Shown in pieces: positions 5,875 through 13,502 of a DNA stretch of 24,691 nt. Made by a program: the position numbers and the translations under genes. The stretch comes from Spirochaetaceae bacterium. Lineage in GTDB: Bacteria > Spirochaetota > Spirochaetia > CADAEX01. A model generated the notes under the pieces. That model saw only the letters and a list, made by a program, of their open reading frames with translations, ran no database searches and had not been told where the DNA came from. Position 1 is the first letter of the stretch, and each line of letters opens with the position of its first letter. Location of the stretch: the NCBI GenBank assembly GCA_009778835.1, contig WRFK01000004.1, forward strand, positions 1 through 24,691. Reading direction: 5' to 3'.

Positions 5875-6248
5875 TGGCTAAAAAAGATGTAATGCAGTTT
5901 GCAAGAAAAGATTTTGAAAATTTACCATATCGAAAAAGATGGAATGAGGATATTAAACGTGATTCGGTGGTAATTCTGCCATTAAGAAAAACACATGATA
6001 GCGGTTATCGAGTTATGGATTTTGTTGCTGTAAAGAAAATGATTCCAATTTGCAAATGTTCTGGATATAGCGATGTGCTACATATCGGCGGAATTAGCAC
6101 AGTGCTTAATAATAATGCCTGGTCTATTGATTGCTTACCCAAAAGCGGCTTAATTCGTATTTTTTGCAGAGGGAAAGATATTGAAATTGGCATGGCCTTA
6201 TCAAGCATTGAAATATTTGGAGTAAATAAAAAGAAAATATCAGTATAG
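5874..6248 (+). CDS. Conserved phage protein of unknown function, 124 aa
   Basis: The motif series PYRKRWNEDI, then VVILP, then HDSGYRVMDFVAV, then CSGYSDVLHIGGI, then WSIDCLPKSGLIRIF and ALSSIEIFG is a pattern I know from many unrelated phages and prophages as a small conserved protein of unknown function. It is a compact beta-rich protein with no membrane segment. Start ATG 5874 overlaps the previous stop by one base. Just before its stop is an A-rich stretch. In the -1 frame the sequence continues into a plausible ending, DEEELFDGECIGICKLFA (see findings), so the 3' end may carry a frameshift. Confidence 0.75.
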   Translation: MAKKDVMQFARKDFENLPYRKRWNEDIKRDSVVILPLRKTHDSGYRVMDFVAVKKMIPICKCSGYSDVLHIGGISTVLNNNAWSIDCLPKSGLIRIFCRGKDIEIGMALSSIEIFGVNKKKISV

Positions 6249-6320
6249 ATGAAGAAGAATTATTTGATGGTGAATGTATTGGTATATGTAAGTTGTTTGC
6301 ATAAAAACGCAAAGGAATAA
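6249..6320 (+). CDS. Doubtful 23-aa ORF (or remnant) between two genes
   Basis: ATG 6249 directly follows the stop at 6246-6248 and the frame ends at TAA 6318-6320, giving 23 residues starting MKKNYLMVNV. There is no distinct ribosome binding site. A different frame across the same bases reads DEEELFDGECIGICKLFA, which looks more protein-like. The interval may therefore be a shifted gene end rather than a separate gene. Recorded so the gap is not left blank. Confidence 0.2.
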   Translation: MKKNYLMVNVLVYVSCLHKNAKE

Positions 6321-6323
6321 CCC

Positions 6324-6500
6324 ATGATAACAAAGGATTGGATTAAAAATGAAATTGATCAGTTAGTAAATATGCAGGATGCCACAATAGAAACATTAAG
6401 ATCAATAAGGTTTGAATTGAGCAATATTGAAGCAATGATAGATATAATTGGTGGAACAATAAAACAATGGGAATCCAAGCTAAAGGAGATTGATAAATGA
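6324..6500 (+). CDS. Small helical (coiled-coil) protein, 58 aa
   Basis: ATG 6324 follows AAAGGA (6311-6316) at normal spacing and the stop overlaps the next start (ATGA at 6497-6500). The sequence is almost entirely helix-favouring with heptad-like hydrophobics (IDQLVNM, IETLRSIRFELSNIEAMI, WESKLKEI) and no Gly/Pro breaks except one GG, so a short coiled coil is likely. There are no Cys or catalytic motifs. Function unknown; it is translationally coupled to the ASCH-domain gene. Confidence 0.65.
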   Translation: MITKDWIKNEIDQLVNMQDATIETLRSIRFELSNIEAMIDIIGGTIKQWESKLKEIDK

Positions 6501-7138
6501 AGCCCATCATCTTCTCCACGCCAATGGTTAAAGCTATCCTTGAAGGCAGAAAAACAGTTACAAGGCGAATAATGAAGCCACAGCCAATAGAAAGATTGGC
6601 AATATCTGGATTTGAGGCAGTATCAATTAAACCAATATACAAAGTTGGCGATATTCTCTGGGTTAGGGAAACTTGGGGATTTTATAATTCTGTTATTATT
6701 AATTATAAATGTACTGATACTGGAACTATATATGAACAATACCCGCCATCATCCGTTAATAAATATTCTATAGTAAATAAATATGCCGTGATATTTTCTG
6801 ACAAAACTAGAAAGCGATTTTATTTTAATGATGAAGAACGCGAGAAAAAGTTTGTGAAAAATTATTTTTATAAAGGAAAATGTCCCTCTATTTTTATGCC
6901 ACTTGAAGCAGCGCGTATTTTTCTAAAAGTTAAATCAGTAAAAGTAGAGCGATTGCAAGAAATAAGCGAAAAAGATGCAATTGCAGAAGGGCTTCCTGAA
7001 AGCTTAACTGGTGCTTCTGGTTATACGGTTGGTTGTTTTCAGCATTTATGGGATTCAATAAATGCAAAGCGGGGATATTCTTTTGACAGCAACCCATGGG
7101 CTTGGGTTATAGAGTTTGAGAGGGTAGAAAATGTTTAG
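6497..7138 (+). CDS. ASCH-domain (PUA-like) phage protein
   Basis: The 213-aa product begins MKPIIFSTPMVKAILEGRKT followed by VTRR and KPQP, the classic phage ASCH start. Next come YKVGDILWVRETWGF (about residues 48-62), then LEAARIFLKVKSVKVERLQEI and SEKDAIAEG (about 136-163), and a C-terminal NPWAWVIEFERV. ASCH domains share the PUA-like beta barrel and bind RNA or modified nucleotides; some act as RNA-processing or nucleoside hydrolase enzymes. The exact role in phages is not known. It overlaps its upstream neighbour by four bases and the next gene by eight, and is followed by a Cys-rich protein and a radical SAM enzyme, an arrangement that hints at nucleotide or RNA modification. Confidence 0.85.
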   Translation: MKPIIFSTPMVKAILEGRKTVTRRIMKPQPIERLAISGFEAVSIKPIYKVGDILWVRETWGFYNSVIINYKCTDTGTIYEQYPPSSVNKYSIVNKYAVIFSDKTRKRFYFNDEEREKKFVKNYFYKGKCPSIFMPLEAARIFLKVKSVKVERLQEISEKDAIAEGLPESLTGASGYTVGCFQHLWDSINAKRGYSFDSNPWAWVIEFERVENV

Positions 7139-7388
7139 CAACGGAACAGAGGCCATGATCTGGATGGGGAATAATTGCGAGAGATGTTGGAAGTATGATC
7201 CAACAAAAGACTATGACAAATCACGTTGCAAGATTGAGGCTAGCATATCGATTGGTTTTGTTGACGGCAAGCTATCCAAGCGTGTAGATAGGATAACTGA
7301 AATGAAAGACTGCCCTTATAGACAGGAAAAAAGACCAGCATATAAGAGAAAGGCAAGGGACGAAAAGACCCTGCTGTTGTTTGCTTGA
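7131..7388 (+). CDS. Cys-containing phage protein, 85 aa
   Basis: ATG 7131 overlaps the end of the ASCH gene by eight bases. The start FSNGTEAMIWMGNNCERCWKY places C16 and C19, and C33 and C61 (KDCPYRQ) complete a possible four-Cys zinc site. The NGTE...W...NC..C opening recurs in small phage proteins I have seen next to ASCH genes, but I know no function. The C-terminus is basic (KRPAYKRKARDEK). A few bases separate it from the radical SAM gene, so the three are probably one translational unit. Confidence 0.75.
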   Translation: MFSNGTEAMIWMGNNCERCWKYDPTKDYDKSRCKIEASISIGFVDGKLSKRVDRITEMKDCPYRQEKRPAYKRKARDEKTLLLFA

Positions 7389-7396
7389 GGAAAAAC

Positions 7397-8224
7397 ATGA
7401 GAATTGCCAGGGTGTTTCCGAGAAGAACAAAATCAACTCCTGTTGATGATTTAGCCTTTATTGGTAGCCCTGATTTATTTTCAGGAAATTTAGAAATAGA
7501 CAAAATACATATAAGCGTTGTTTTTACTTGGGATATACCAGAAGCAGAACAGTTATATAAAGAATGGTCGCAAATAGCGCCAACAGAAATAGGCGGTGTT
7601 GCGATCGGAACAAAAGGCGGGGATTTTGTACCTGGAATGTATCTCAAAAAAGGATATGTAATAACAAGCAGAGGGTGCAGAAATAGATGTTGGTTTTGTT
7701 CTGTCTGGAAAAGAGAAGGTGATATTAGAGAATTGCCAATAACCGAAGGCTTTAACGTGCTTGATGATAATTTATTGTCTTGCTCTGATTCGCATATTAA
7801 AAATGTATTTACTATGCTTACAGAGCAAAAAAAGAAAGGGCATAGAATAGAATTTACGGGCGGCCTCGAGGCTTTGATATTAAAACAATGGCACGCAGAA
7901 GAATTAAAAAAACTAAATCCTGCACAGTTATTCTTTGCATACGACACGCCGAGTGATAGAGAACCATTATTTGAAGCAGGGAAACTGTTATTTGATGCAG
8001 GTTTTTCAAAGAAATCTCATGCGTTACGAGCTTATGTTTTAATCGGTTATCCAGGCGATACTTTTGAAAAAGCAGAAATTAGGCTTTATGAGTGCATAAA
8101 AGCTGGCTTTATGCCAATGGCTATGCTTTATAGAGATGAAAGCGGAGCAAAAAATAAAGAATGGGGAAGGCTACAAAGAGAATGGGCGCGACCAGCCATT
8201 ATATATAGCAAAATGAAAAATTGA
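7397..8224 (+). CDS. Phage-type radical SAM protein
   Basis: The 275-aa protein carries the radical SAM iron-sulfur motif C-x3-C-x2-C at residues C94, C98 and C101 (SRGCRNRCWFCSVW). Radical SAM enzymes use a [4Fe-4S] cluster to cleave S-adenosylmethionine and start radical chemistry. Downstream are FTGGLEA, FFAYDTPSD and YVLIGYPGDT, which fit the later strands of the barrel. The first ~85 residues form a short Rossmann-like N-domain such as precedes the barrel in B12-binding relatives, but no cobalamin His motif is visible. I chose ATG 7397, six bases after GAGG, over a TTG four codons upstream that overlaps the previous stop. The substrate is unknown; position after ASCH and Cys-rich genes suggests nucleic acid or nucleotide modification. 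Confidence 0.88.
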   Translation: MRIARVFPRRTKSTPVDDLAFIGSPDLFSGNLEIDKIHISVVFTWDIPEAEQLYKEWSQIAPTEIGGVAIGTKGGDFVPGMYLKKGYVITSRGCRNRCWFCSVWKREGDIRELPITEGFNVLDDNLLSCSDSHIKNVFTMLTEQKKKGHRIEFTGGLEALILKQWHAEELKKLNPAQLFFAYDTPSDREPLFEAGKLLFDAGFSKKSHALRAYVLIGYPGDTFEKAEIRLYECIKAGFMPMAMLYRDESGAKNKEWGRLQREWARPAIIYSKMKN

Positions 8225-8261
8225 TATTTAATTTACCTGCTTTTGATAGGTGGAGGGGAAA

Positions 8262-9281
8262 ATGAACGGAACAACAAAACAACGTTATATATCTACTTCA
8301 ATATGGAGTGATGATTGGTTTGACTCTTTGTCAGAAAGAGAAAAGCTTGTTTATTTTTATCTCTTAACAAACGAGCGCACAAATATTGCAGGAGTTTACC
8401 CATGCACATTAAAAAATATCCGCTTGGAAATTGGGCTTGACCGTGAGGAAATAGAGCGAATTATTGGTAAGTTTTCAGCTGCCGGTAAAGCATTTTACTA
8501 TGAAGAATACATCATTATTCCGAAGTGGTTAAAGCATCAAAAGATCAGCGAACGGAATACTGTGTTTATTGGTGTAGTAAAAGTACTCCAAAATCTGCCA
8601 GAAAACATAAAAAAATTCATCAGTGATCGCAAGTATTATGATTATGATGTTTCAGCTATTTTAAAGGGTTTTACTCAAAAAGAGATGGCTCCCCCCGAAA
8701 ATGATACTAAAAACAAGGGAGCCCCCCCTCAAAAAGAGATGGCTCCCCCCGAAAATGACGAATTTTGGGCTCACGATTCAGACATTGACTTTGACTTTGA
8801 TTTAGATTCAGACAGACAGACAGACAAAGATATTAATTTATTAATAGCGCCTGTGGATAACTTTGAAACAGATCCGCTTGAGTCTGCCTGCCTGTCTGTT
8901 GGTTTAAAAATAAACCAAGAAGAATCTCGGGATATCCAAACAGAATTCCAAGAACACGACTTACAAGCTGATTTTCTGGTTTTTGCTTTATCGCAAATCA
9001 AGCAGGATCCCAAAATCAAGAACCCAACAGGCTTACTCCGGCACATGCTGTTTAACTTAACCGATTACCCTGACTCTCTCAAAAATTATAAAGACTTCCG
9101 GAAAGAAAAGGCTCGAAAAGAACGTATTGAGCAAAAGGCAAGAGCGCCAACATCATGCCCTGCTTGTGCGGGTGATATGAAATACGGGGGGGATGCTTGC
9201 AGGTGTAACCAATGCGGGGCGTTTTTCCAGTACGACGAAGCAACGAATAGTTATCTTCCTGAATCACAAATAGTTTTTTAA
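8262..9281 (+). CDS. Winged-helix replication-type protein with C-terminal zinc ribbon
   Basis: The 339-aa protein starts RYISTSIWSDDWFDSLSERE and continues VYFYLLTN, GVYPCTLKNI and LDREEIERIIGKF to about residue 90, the pattern of phage replisome-organiser/DnaD-like N-terminal winged helices that bind origin DNA. A low-complexity linker (about 135-190) contains two copies of QKEMAPPEND and an Asp/Ser-rich run. A helical region follows (KNPTGLLRHMLFNL, about 255-268). The last ~50 residues hold a zinc ribbon, CPAC...CRCNQCG. I start it at ATG 8262 behind GGAGGGG; a GTG 12 bases upstream lies within that site. It is probably the phage replication initiator. The linker DNA contains C6/C7 tracts and a 31-bp direct repeat. 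Confidence 0.75.
   Translation: MNGTTKQRYISTSIWSDDWFDSLSEREKLVYFYLLTNERTNIAGVYPCTLKNIRLEIGLDREEIERIIGKFSAAGKAFYYEEYIIIPKWLKHQKISERNTVFIGVVKVLQNLPENIKKFISDRKYYDYDVSAILKGFTQKEMAPPENDTKNKGAPPQKEMAPPENDEFWAHDSDIDFDFDLDSDRQTDKDINLLIAPVDNFETDPLESACLSVGLKINQEESRDIQTEFQEHDLQADFLVFALSQIKQDPKIKNPTGLLRHMLFNLTDYPDSLKNYKDFRKEKARKERIEQKARAPTSCPACAGDMKYGGDACRCNQCGAFFQYDEATNSYLPESQIVF
8674..8758 (+). repeat. 31-bp direct repeat with C6/C7 tracts inside the replication gene
   Basis: The identical 31-bp sequence (CTCAAAAAGAGATGG followed by CTCCCCCCGAAAATGA) occurs at 8674-8704 and 8728-8758, offset 54 bp, i.e. 18 codons. It contains C6 tracts at 8691-8696 and 8745-8750; a C7 tract lies between them at 8722-8728. 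Recombination between copies would delete 18 codons in frame, while slippage in a C tract would shift the frame. Confidence 0.95.
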
Positions 9282-9293
9282 AGGCGGTTTTTC

Positions 9294-9527
9294 ATGACAT
9301 ACAAAGATTTTTCAGAAGCTGCGAAGCAGAGCAGTATACAAAAAGCGATATCACAGCCAATACGAGCTAAGCTTAAAGGTCGGACTGATTGGATTTTTAT
9401 CAGAATTGTTAAACCGCTTCATGGGGATGCCTACGCTGTTTATAACACAGCGCCTGGCATTAGGGTCGCAAACTACAAAGTGTCAACTCGAGAAGTTGAC
9501 GACATCAAAAACTGGGAGAGTTTTTAG
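9294..9527 (+). CDS. Small basic protein of unknown function, 77 aa
   Basis: ATG 9294 follows AAAGGCGG at short spacing, and the gene lies between the replication-type gene and the small terminase. A helical N-terminus (KDFSEAAKQSSIQKAIS) is followed by a beta-rich part (WIFIRIVKPLHGDAYAVYN). No motif is recognised. It may belong to either the early or the packaging block; intergenic gaps are only a few bases on both sides. Confidence 0.65.
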   Translation: MTYKDFSEAAKQSSIQKAISQPIRAKLKGRTDWIFIRIVKPLHGDAYAVYNTAPGIRVANYKVSTREVDDIKNWESF

Positions 9528-9530
9528 CAA

Positions 9531-10190
9531 ATGCCAAGAGTTGCGCTGATTGATCAACACAAAGATAAAGCTAAAATCATAAAGGCAATAATATCTGGTG
9601 AACCTTATCGAAACATTACACAACGATACGGTCTTTCCAAGTTTGCGATTACCAGATACTTGCAAAACAGATTAATTCAAGCAGCAGCTAAAGCGCAAGT
9701 GAAGGGAACACAGAAAGACGGAGAGAACGTTAACACCAGCATACTTGAGGTTATGAGCAAGGTCGAAAAATTATATACTGCCTGTGACCGCTGGTTGAGA
9801 GACCCTACGAATCGCGAGGAGTACACAGTCGAGCCACGAGCGACCGAGGTCGATGTGGTTTACACGGCATACGTTGGCGATAAGCCTATAACCAAAAAAG
9901 ACAGCTTGCAGAATCTGCTCGATAAGGCCATGGGGCGAAAAGACGAGTTGCGGCTTGTTTACACACGGATGTCCGACGTGCGAAAAATCATCGTCGATAC
10001 AGCAGCGGTGTTAACAAAGCAGCTCGAAGTCATTGCGAGGATCAAAGGCGCAATACCAGACGTTAAGGTCGATATAACGATCTCTCAAGCGTGGTTAGAA
10101 ATTAAGCAAACGGTTTTAGAGGCCACAAAAGGTTACCCCGAGGTACGGGAGAGGCTATTGAATGGGATTAGAAAATCTAATATCGAGTGA
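9531..10190 (+). CDS. terS: Terminase small subunit (putative)
   Basis: The 219-aa product lies directly before the large terminase and overlaps it by 29 bases. Its N-terminus has a helix-turn-helix-like segment (YRNITQRYGLSKFAITRYLQ, about residues 25-44), used by small terminase subunits to recognise packaging DNA. The rest is mainly helical, as expected for the oligomerisation region (for example VRKIIVDTAAVLTKQLEVIA). Small terminases load the phage genome onto the large subunit to start packaging. The call rests on position, size and the HTH segment; the family is too divergent for motif proof. Confidence 0.78.
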   Translation: MPRVALIDQHKDKAKIIKAIISGEPYRNITQRYGLSKFAITRYLQNRLIQAAAKAQVKGTQKDGENVNTSILEVMSKVEKLYTACDRWLRDPTNREEYTVEPRATEVDVVYTAYVGDKPITKKDSLQNLLDKAMGRKDELRLVYTRMSDVRKIIVDTAAVLTKQLEVIARIKGAIPDVKVDITISQAWLEIKQTVLEATKGYPEVRERLLNGIRKSNIE

Positions 10191-11097
10191 GGAAATAAAA
10201 AAAGCAGCGATACTCATGCTTAACGACCTTGAGCAGAGCCTTGACCCACGCGCGTATTTTGAGGCATTGGGGATAGCGCCGTACGAATGGCAAGTGTTTG
10301 TCTTAGAGCAGATCCAAAGGGGAGAGCGATTTATACACATTACCGGTGCAAGGCAAAGCGGAAAGACGTTTATAACCGCAGGGATACCAGCGCACGTATC
10401 GAAAAACGAAAAGGCATTGACGCTTATTTACGCGCCATCCGAGGAGCAAGCAGGCTTTGGTATAAGTTATCTGAAAGAGTATATCGCAAGGGACGAGGCA
10501 TATCCAAAATTAAAGCTTGAATCAAAAGATCACATTGAATTACCAAACGGCAGCTTTATAAAATCCAATACTTCAAGCGCAAAGACAAAGAGAGGCCGCA
10601 GCAAGCCACGCCTTATAATTTTTGACGAAGCAGCACTGATCGAGGACGAGCTTTATGCGACAATAACTCCGATGCTTGTGCATAATCCACACTGTGTCAT
10701 AATAGCTATCTCAACACCATACGGTAAAAAGGGTTGGTTTTATGGCGCTCGCAAAAGTGATAGGTGGCTAAAGGTCGAAGTGAGAGCACCGTTTGAAATT
10801 CAAGGGACAAGCCTTATCGTGCCGGCAATCCCGGAAAAGGAGTACAAGGCAAAGATGATCAAAGAGGGAGTACATGCGTTTTACTCTCCAAGACATGATG
10901 ATATAAAGCTGATTCAAACAGCGCTGATTGAGCATGGGAGCTTGTGGGTAAGACAAGAGCATTTCTGCGAGTTCGTGGAGCCGGAAGACCAGGCATTTAG
11001 TTACGACGATATCGACGCGGCATTTGGGTTTAACGACGTGAAGCCATTGAAGCTTGGCGAGATCGCGGAGATTGAAAGTGAGGTTGTATTTTCATGA
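10162..11097 (+). CDS. terL: Terminase large subunit, ATPase half
   Basis: This protein is the DNA-packaging motor ATPase. The 311 residues include the adenine-binding region PYEWQVFVLEQIQRGERF (about 40-57), Walker A GARQSGKT (62-69), Walker B LIIFDEA (151-157, catalytic E156) and the coupling motif ISTPYGKKGW (183-192). It ends at residue 311, where a normal ~500-600 residue TerL would continue into an RNase H-fold nuclease. That nuclease is encoded by the next gene, in the -1 frame, overlapping by ATGA. Start ATG 10162 follows GGGAGAGG. TerL probably works as a two-chain enzyme here; a frameshift fusing the two is the alternative. Confidence 0.9.
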   Translation: MGLENLISSEEIKKAAILMLNDLEQSLDPRAYFEALGIAPYEWQVFVLEQIQRGERFIHITGARQSGKTFITAGIPAHVSKNEKALTLIYAPSEEQAGFGISYLKEYIARDEAYPKLKLESKDHIELPNGSFIKSNTSSAKTKRGRSKPRLIIFDEAALIEDELYATITPMLVHNPHCVIIAISTPYGKKGWFYGARKSDRWLKVEVRAPFEIQGTSLIVPAIPEKEYKAKMIKEGVHAFYSPRHDDIKLIQTALIEHGSLWVRQEHFCEFVEPEDQAFSYDDIDAAFGFNDVKPLKLGEIAEIESEVVFS

Positions 11098-11825
11098 AAG
11101 AGTTTATTTACGTCTACGATCCCGGGAAAAAAAGAGACTATGCAAGCGAGATGATATTTAAATTAACCCTTGAAATCCACGACGGCGATGAAAATATAAA
11201 GCGACCGGATCGGATATTGTTTTATCTTGATTTAATCCACATGGACAAACACCAAGGCATAAGCTACACAAAGCAAGCCGAGCGCATAGCCACCAGATTA
11301 AAGACAACGCAGCTCGTCAATAACGTTGATTTCCTTGTTGACGGAAACGGTGTCGGAGAGCCTGTTATAGACATTCTACGGGATAAGAACATCACAGTAA
11401 TTCCGATCAACAGCCATGGTGGAAAGAGCGTAAGGGTCGAACATGAGGACTTTGGGAATCTTTTCCCGAATAGCGAAGATGGCAGGCTAAAAGTTTTAAA
11501 GGTTGTCAAAGAATATCACGTGCCAAAGCTTGACCTTGTGGATGCCGGGAGAATCATCTTAGAGCAAAACCGCCTAAGGGTAGCTGCAGGAATCAATTTT
11601 GCCAAAGATTTTAGAGAGCAGTTATCGGACTTCAAACCACAAGAAGGGAAACGGAAAGGATATTTAAAGTTTGCCGCAGAACACGAATCTGTACACGATG
11701 ACCTTGTGCTTTGTTTTCTTATGGGCTCATGGTGGGCGCTAAACAGAAAAGATCGTGTTGCAACGATTGACAAAAACATATATAAACCAATTAAGAAAAA
11801 CTACAATCCGCTTGATTATTGTTAA
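11094..11825 (+). CDS. terL: Terminase large subunit, nuclease half
   Basis: The 243-aa product is an RNase H-fold nuclease of the terminase type that cuts concatemers at packaging start and end. Metal-binding acidic residues can be read at D9 (YVYDPGKKRDYAS, on the first strand), D83 (FLVDGNGVGEPV) and D202/D203 (VHDDLVLCFLMGSWW). These match the D...D...DD spacing of TerL nuclease domains. The protein starts almost exactly at the first beta strand, so it is a complete domain. The start overlaps the stop of the ATPase gene (ATGA), with GTGAGG about ten bases upstream, which suggests translational coupling in near-equal amounts. The portal gene follows after a strong AAGGAGGGG. Confidence 0.88.
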   Translation: MKEFIYVYDPGKKRDYASEMIFKLTLEIHDGDENIKRPDRILFYLDLIHMDKHQGISYTKQAERIATRLKTTQLVNNVDFLVDGNGVGEPVIDILRDKNITVIPINSHGGKSVRVEHEDFGNLFPNSEDGRLKVLKVVKEYHVPKLDLVDAGRIILEQNRLRVAAGINFAKDFREQLSDFKPQEGKRKGYLKFAAEHESVHDDLVLCFLMGSWWALNRKDRVATIDKNIYKPIKKNYNPLDYC

Positions 11826-11839
11826 GGAGGGGTAACAAT

Positions 11840-13501
11840 GTGAAAGTAAGCATATCAAAAGAATCGTTAAGGGAGTTGGTAAAACTCAAGGCGTCGCTTG
11901 TGACGAGAAGAAAAACACTTGATAACATCTGGAGCGACATCAACAAGTACATTAACCCGTTGCTTGATAATTTTAGCAGCGAGAGTCCACCGGATGACGG
12001 AGTGTCGCGGAACAACATGAGAGAAATATTTGATAATTCGGTTATCAAGTTTTCCAACCGCTTGGCAGACGGGATAATGGCGTATAGCTTTGACCGTGGT
12101 GCACCATGGTTTAGGCTGAAAGAAGAAGAGGGAAGCCCGGAGATCGACAAAGAATGGCTTAGCTATGCAGAGGATCATTGCTACAAACAGTTTTCCAGAA
12201 GCAATTTTTACGATGAAGGGCGCACCATGGTGAAAATGGGCGCAGACTACGGCACAGGTGTTATGATCCGGCAAGAGGACAGCGCTAAGAAGATGCCGGT
12301 ATACAAAACAATCCACATCAAAAACGTTTATCTTGACCAAAACATTTTCGGCGAACCCGATGTGTTGATCTATCGGTTTTTCTTAAGTGCCTCGGCTTGT
12401 GTTAAAGAGTTTGGTGCAGAGAACTTGCCGAACATCATCCTTGAAGCGTACAAGCAAAAAAGCATAAAAGAATTTATGATCTGGCATTATATCATACCGT
12501 TTAACAAGTATGATTTAGAGATCGACGGGAAGGACAAAAGTAACAATGAATATTATTCTTGTTACGTTCCGGACTGTGACAACGAGAAAGTTTTAAGCGA
12601 AGGGACGTTCAGGAAAAAGCCATTCTTTGCTTGGCGCTGGAGCAAGAGCCTTGACGGCTCTGTTTGGGGAACTGATTCCCCGGGACTGGTTGAGATATCA
12701 AATATCAAGCAGCTTAACGGCATGCAGAAAGACTTCACGAGAAGCGTACAGCTTGCATCGCGGCCACCGATCACAGCAACCGAAGGGCTTGAGGGGAGGA
12801 TCGATTTTACGCCAGAGGGTATTACATACATAAGGGCAGGTGAGGGATTTGCCGTTAACAGGGTTGTAGCAGACCTCGAGGGCGTTGCAGCAGGGATTAC
12901 CACGCTCAAAGACGGATTATCCCAAAGCTACATGAATGAGTTTTTCCTGCTGCTGACCCAAAACATCGAGCGCTTAAAGACTGCTACCGAGGTTGAAGGG
13001 ATAAGGGACGAACAATCGACAATGCTTTCAGCTTTCTACGGCAGGATGGTATTTGAGTTCTTAGAGCCCTGCATCGAAGACATGATCGATGGAGAGGTTA
13101 TGGCGGGACGGCTTAAGTTGCCACCAGAGGCAGAGGGGCGGCAGCACGTAAATGTTGATATGATAAGCCCGCTTGCACAACTCCAGAAACGCAAGTTGTT
13201 ATTAAGCACGACTGATCAGGCCATGAAAGAGATCGTGCAATTTGCGCAAGTTAAACCAGAAATCCTTGATAACTTTGATTTTGATGAGTATGTGCGGACG
13301 ATTGCGGACGCGTACAACATCAAGACAGAAGTTTTACTTGAGGAGGAAGAGGTCAAAAAGATCCGAGAACAGCGTGCTCAAATACAAATGGCAATGATGC
13401 AGCAGCAACAGGAGCAGCAGCAAGCACAGGCGCAGGCTGATGTTTACAAGAAAATGAAGGATGCCCCGGCAGAAGGCAGCCCAATGACAGAAGGAGCATA
13501 G
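11840..13501 (+). CDS. Portal (T7 gp8-like head-tail connector)
   Basis: The 553-aa protein has the length of T7-type connectors (T7 gp8 is ~536). Recognisable connector features are the opening LKASLVTRRKTLDNIWSDI, DNSVIKFSNRLADGIMAYSF, the VWGTDSPGLVEISNIKQLN region (about 280-298), SRPPITATEGLEG and the late helical SPLAQLQKRKLL segment. The C-terminus is Gln-rich (MMQQQQEQQQAQAQA). Portals form a dodecameric ring through which DNA is packaged and to which tail proteins bind. The start is GTG 11840, seven bases after AAGGAGGGG. An ATG two bases upstream in another frame is immediately followed by TGA. Confidence in the family is high. Confidence 0.9.
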   Translation: MKVSISKESLRELVKLKASLVTRRKTLDNIWSDINKYINPLLDNFSSESPPDDGVSRNNMREIFDNSVIKFSNRLADGIMAYSFDRGAPWFRLKEEEGSPEIDKEWLSYAEDHCYKQFSRSNFYDEGRTMVKMGADYGTGVMIRQEDSAKKMPVYKTIHIKNVYLDQNIFGEPDVLIYRFFLSASACVKEFGAENLPNIILEAYKQKSIKEFMIWHYIIPFNKYDLEIDGKDKSNNEYYSCYVPDCDNEKVLSEGTFRKKPFFAWRWSKSLDGSVWGTDSPGLVEISNIKQLNGMQKDFTRSVQLASRPPITATEGLEGRIDFTPEGITYIRAGEGFAVNRVVADLEGVAAGITTLKDGLSQSYMNEFFLLLTQNIERLKTATEVEGIRDEQSTMLSAFYGRMVFEFLEPCIEDMIDGEVMAGRLKLPPEAEGRQHVNVDMISPLAQLQKRKLLLSTTDQAMKEIVQFAQVKPEILDNFDFDEYVRTIADAYNIKTEVLLEEEEVKKIREQRAQIQMAMMQQQQEQQQAQAQADVYKKMKDAPAEGSPMTEGA

Positions 13502-13502
13502 C

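Noticed and set aside
7385..7396. TTG start for the radical SAM protein
   Set aside because: ATG 7397 with GAGG six bases upstream is better, and the TTG codon lies in the previous gene's end.
7240..7947. 235-residue minus-strand ORF
   Set aside because: It lies opposite the radical SAM gene, whose iron-sulfur motif and barrel motifs are clear; no ribosome site or motif on the minus strand.
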